Origin: Ophiodon elongatus
Taxonomy: Eukaryota; Chordata; Actinopteri; Perciformes; Hexagrammidae
Assembly (NCBI GenBank): GCA_016806645.1
Contig: JACSYO010000471.1
Span: 2,296,501-2,360,500 of the forward strand
Reading direction: 5' to 3'
DNA: 64,000 bases
Positions 61,471 through 64,000 of the stretch are shown piece after piece. The translations under genes and the position numbers were made by a program. Within the stretch, counting starts at the first letter, position 1, and each line of letters opens with the position of its first letter. The notes beneath the pieces are model-generated. The model searched no databases, was not told the origin of the DNA, and was given only the letters and a program-made list of their open reading frames with translations.

Positions 61471-63050
61471 CTATATTTGTGATCTACTTTTGTAGATTCA
61501 CGTTTCTATGAAGAACGAATGGGCTAGGGAGGTCGTAAAGGATTGAAGGACGCTTTGTTTGTTCTGGTCTTTACATGGTATTTCTTGACTATATCATGTA
61601 TCGCCAGTGTGCTGGGTCACCCCCTCATCCCAAAACATGTCATGTTATTCTCTCGTGCTGCAGGCTGCAGAGCCCACCCACCTCCCCTTTATTGACTCAA
61701 TATGAAAACACAATTATTGCACAGATAAAAAGGTGGTCAAAGGTGCAGCCACATTATGTTTGTCAATGAGCCCAACACTTTGCTAATGACAATACTTGTT
61801 CTGGTCTCGAGAGCAGAACACTGACAGAAGCATTCTGGTACCTCACTGTTTAAATTATTTAGGAAGAGTTAGTGTGTTTGTGTCTTAGGTTTTGCATTAG
61901 GTCGTGTAGGACCGATGGACAGTTTGACACACAATATTTACAATCCTCTGACAGTAGCTGTGGACTAATGTGTCTAGATTTCCTTGCGTATAGCTGTGGA
62001 TTGATGTTTGACCTTAACGTGTGATGCATAAGAGCGTACGGAGAGACTGTTCATCATTGTGTTTCAAGGACTCTTAAGCACGGAAAGCCTCCGTTTAACA
62101 AGGAGACTCTTCACTGTGCTGTTTGGCCAGCATTAGAGCAATTTGTAATACACTGTATGTTATTACTTAATCATATTTCATGGCCTGAAAAAGGGTAACT
62201 TATAAGTGTGAGTTCAGTCCATTTACCAATGTGACGAGCAGTGTTGTGTTTGGAGTCAAAACGGCCAGGACCTGACTCCCTATGTTCTCTTCCTGCCTAC
62301 TGATCCCCCTCAGAGCCACTCCCCGTGTCCATGCTCCTGTTTGTTGCTACTGAATCTGTAACACACAGCACAGATATTGTTTTAGTGCAATAAGTCTCCA
62401 TCAGCCGAGTAAAAATAGCTTCCCTTACTTCACCCCCAGTGAGTCACATTTAATTCACACAGGGGTTAAATGTGAGCATGATGTCCATAAGCTGAAGGAT
62501 GTGAAGTTGGGTTGTGCAGGAAACAGGGAGCGCAGTTTCCTGTTATGTAGAAAAGAGCCTGTTGTGCACCAATCAGACAGGGAAGCAAGACTGGTTGATC
62601 AATAAGGGAGAGCTGATTTAAGATCACACATCGTTTACTTTTTTTAATGAGACGTGATCAATGATACTGAGAAATACAGCTTCATGATAATATCCAGAAA
62701 CAACGGGGATCTGAGAATGTATTGTTCTCACCTAATCATGACTCGATCTGAACGTCAGACAGAAATTGTGGAAAGCATGAGGGGAAGCTTTGACTTAACG
62801 GAAGACATATTATCTTGTGTTTTTTAAAGTAAAAAAAAATATGATCTTGCCTCTACTCTTCTAATATTGCACAATTTATAAAGTTGTAACTAATGGCTTG
62901 GTTCATGGTAAATAAAGTAGTTATTTATTTGTAATCCATTAAAAGGAACACTCACAAATATGTGTAGATCTATAACTCACTTCACCAACATCAAAACATC
63001 CACATCACCTCCTTCACTGCAGCAGCAACAGTTTCCTCTTTGCTGTAATA
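61471..63050. other. Gene-free stretch before the right-edge GC-rich block
   Basis: No coding or repeat signal is recognised. Confidence 0.5.
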
Positions 63051-63059
63051 GATGATAAC

Positions 63060-63400
63060 CAGTCTTGAGTTGGAGGTTGACGTCAACATGTCCAACACCT
63101 GACTGGACCTGCTGCTGTGTCGCAGGGATCCCCGTCTTCACTGGGCGAGCTTTTTTTCTTCTTCTCCATTTGGTTTCCAGTCGCGTCCTGCGCGCCGTGA
63201 GACGCACAAACGACCAGCTGAGGTTTCCCTCTCAGAGGAAGATCAGACGGAGCTGCTGCTCAGGCAGACTCACTCATTCTCTGTTTGCACAGTTCAGCTG
63301 AGTTTGCCTCCGTTTTTACACGTTATTAAACCTTTTGTGAACAGAAGCTGCTTTCGGGGACGAGATGTTGGAGACGGTCGCTTCGCTAAAATGAACACAG
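63060..63400 (+). promoter_or_regulatory. Candidate promoter and first exon of a gene continuing past the right edge
   Basis: The GC- and CpG-richer block 63110-63380 contrasts with its flanks. It ends with ATGAACACAG at 63391-63400 directly before GTGAGA, a strong splice donor. The start would encode only M-N-T before the intron. A 10-codon uORF (63365-63394) overlaps this ATG as ATGA. No downstream exon is found within the window, so the gene is unidentified. Confidence 0.25.
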
Positions 63401-64000
63401 GTGAGATTCATTTAATACGTCGAGGTTGGTTTTGAACGCGTCTAACTCACTGCGTGGTCTTTAGTGTATTCAGATTAAATGAGTATTAAGCGAGCTGGAC
63501 ATAGAGTTTTAGTTTGTCTCGTATTTTCTTATAGATGTAGCTGTAGATGTATTAAGTGGCTGGATGGTGAAAACATCGGTAGCAACAGGATGTGGAGCAA
63601 ATCAAAGTGTGTTTCTTTATGTCAGAGCAGAGGGCAGTGTGAAATGTTATGGTGATAAATGATTCACTTTATGCCTTTCTGATAGAATAAAGAGGTTTCA
63701 GCGCGATTAAGCTCATTTTGTTGTAAAAACTCAAGCAAACATGGCATTCATCCACAGGTAATGCACTCTTTTAAAAACTACTTTTTTTTTCTAGTTTTGG
63801 GGGTAGATACTTGCACTTCATGGCAAATACATGTACATTGTAGTTTGTAAGAAACATAGTATAGTGAGCCAAATGATCCTTATAGTTTATTCAGGTTCTC
63901 TGAAAGTGATCAAATGGTGTGCATGGGTTATACTGTATATATCAAATATACTTAAATTAAATGTGTTCCTTTTAGTGTCACTCTATATGAGATTTTTTTT
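63401..64000. other. Right edge, no feature supported
   Basis: If 63400 is a real donor this is intron. No acceptor with an open exon behind it is recognised. Confidence 0.4.

Overview
The window is nuclear DNA of a teleost fish, most likely a percomorph. It has compact split genes with GT/AG introns, fish-type preproghrelin (mature peptide starting GSSFLSPSQKPQ), a V2-type vasotocin receptor, tRNA-derived SINEs, and several non-autonomous elements and retroposon tails typical of spiny-rayed fishes. Exon joins below were worked out by eye from splice sites, reading phase and family similarity. All coding models given as complete close in frame.

Layout, left to right: the 3' part of pa2g4 (+, 79-2017); a repeat-rich gap with a 580-bp foldback element; the complete 25-residue rpl41 (+, 5648-7042); crbn, 11 coding exons (+, 8763-17176); a gap with a 131-bp GT tract; a two-exon V2-type vasopressin/vasotocin receptor (-, 23180-21918); vhl, three exons (+, 24787-27577); a six-exon gene I do not recognise, encoding 150 residues with a degenerate X-box upstream (+, 28826-30244); tatdn2 (+, 32556-36917); ghrl, preproghrelin (-, 40159-39299); ccdc174, 11 exons (+, 42000-46078). 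From about 46.3 to 63.3 kb I find no gene, only transposon remnants: a tRNA-SINE, two copies of a 'TTAGCTTAGCTTAGC' foldback element, a LINE fragment nested inside an older repeat, and other non-autonomous elements. A GC-richer block at the right edge may hold the first exon of a further gene.

The genes share a neighbourhood rather than a pathway. VHL, TATDN2 and GHRL are near neighbours on human 3p25, and CRBN and CCDC174 lie on the same arm. PA2G4 and RPL41 are a human 12q13 pair, so the left edge marks a synteny junction. IRAK2 (between VHL and TATDN2 in human) and SEC13 (next to GHRL in human) are absent here, and the unrecognised gene sits where IRAK2 would be.

The main leads are the unrecognised small gene with a possible ciliary promoter, CRBN substitutions at the two thalidomide-response positions, a phase-compatible 78-nt cassette-exon candidate and a NAGNAG acceptor in crbn, Ala in place of the BC-box Cys in VHL, and a 12-bp coding minisatellite in ccdc174.
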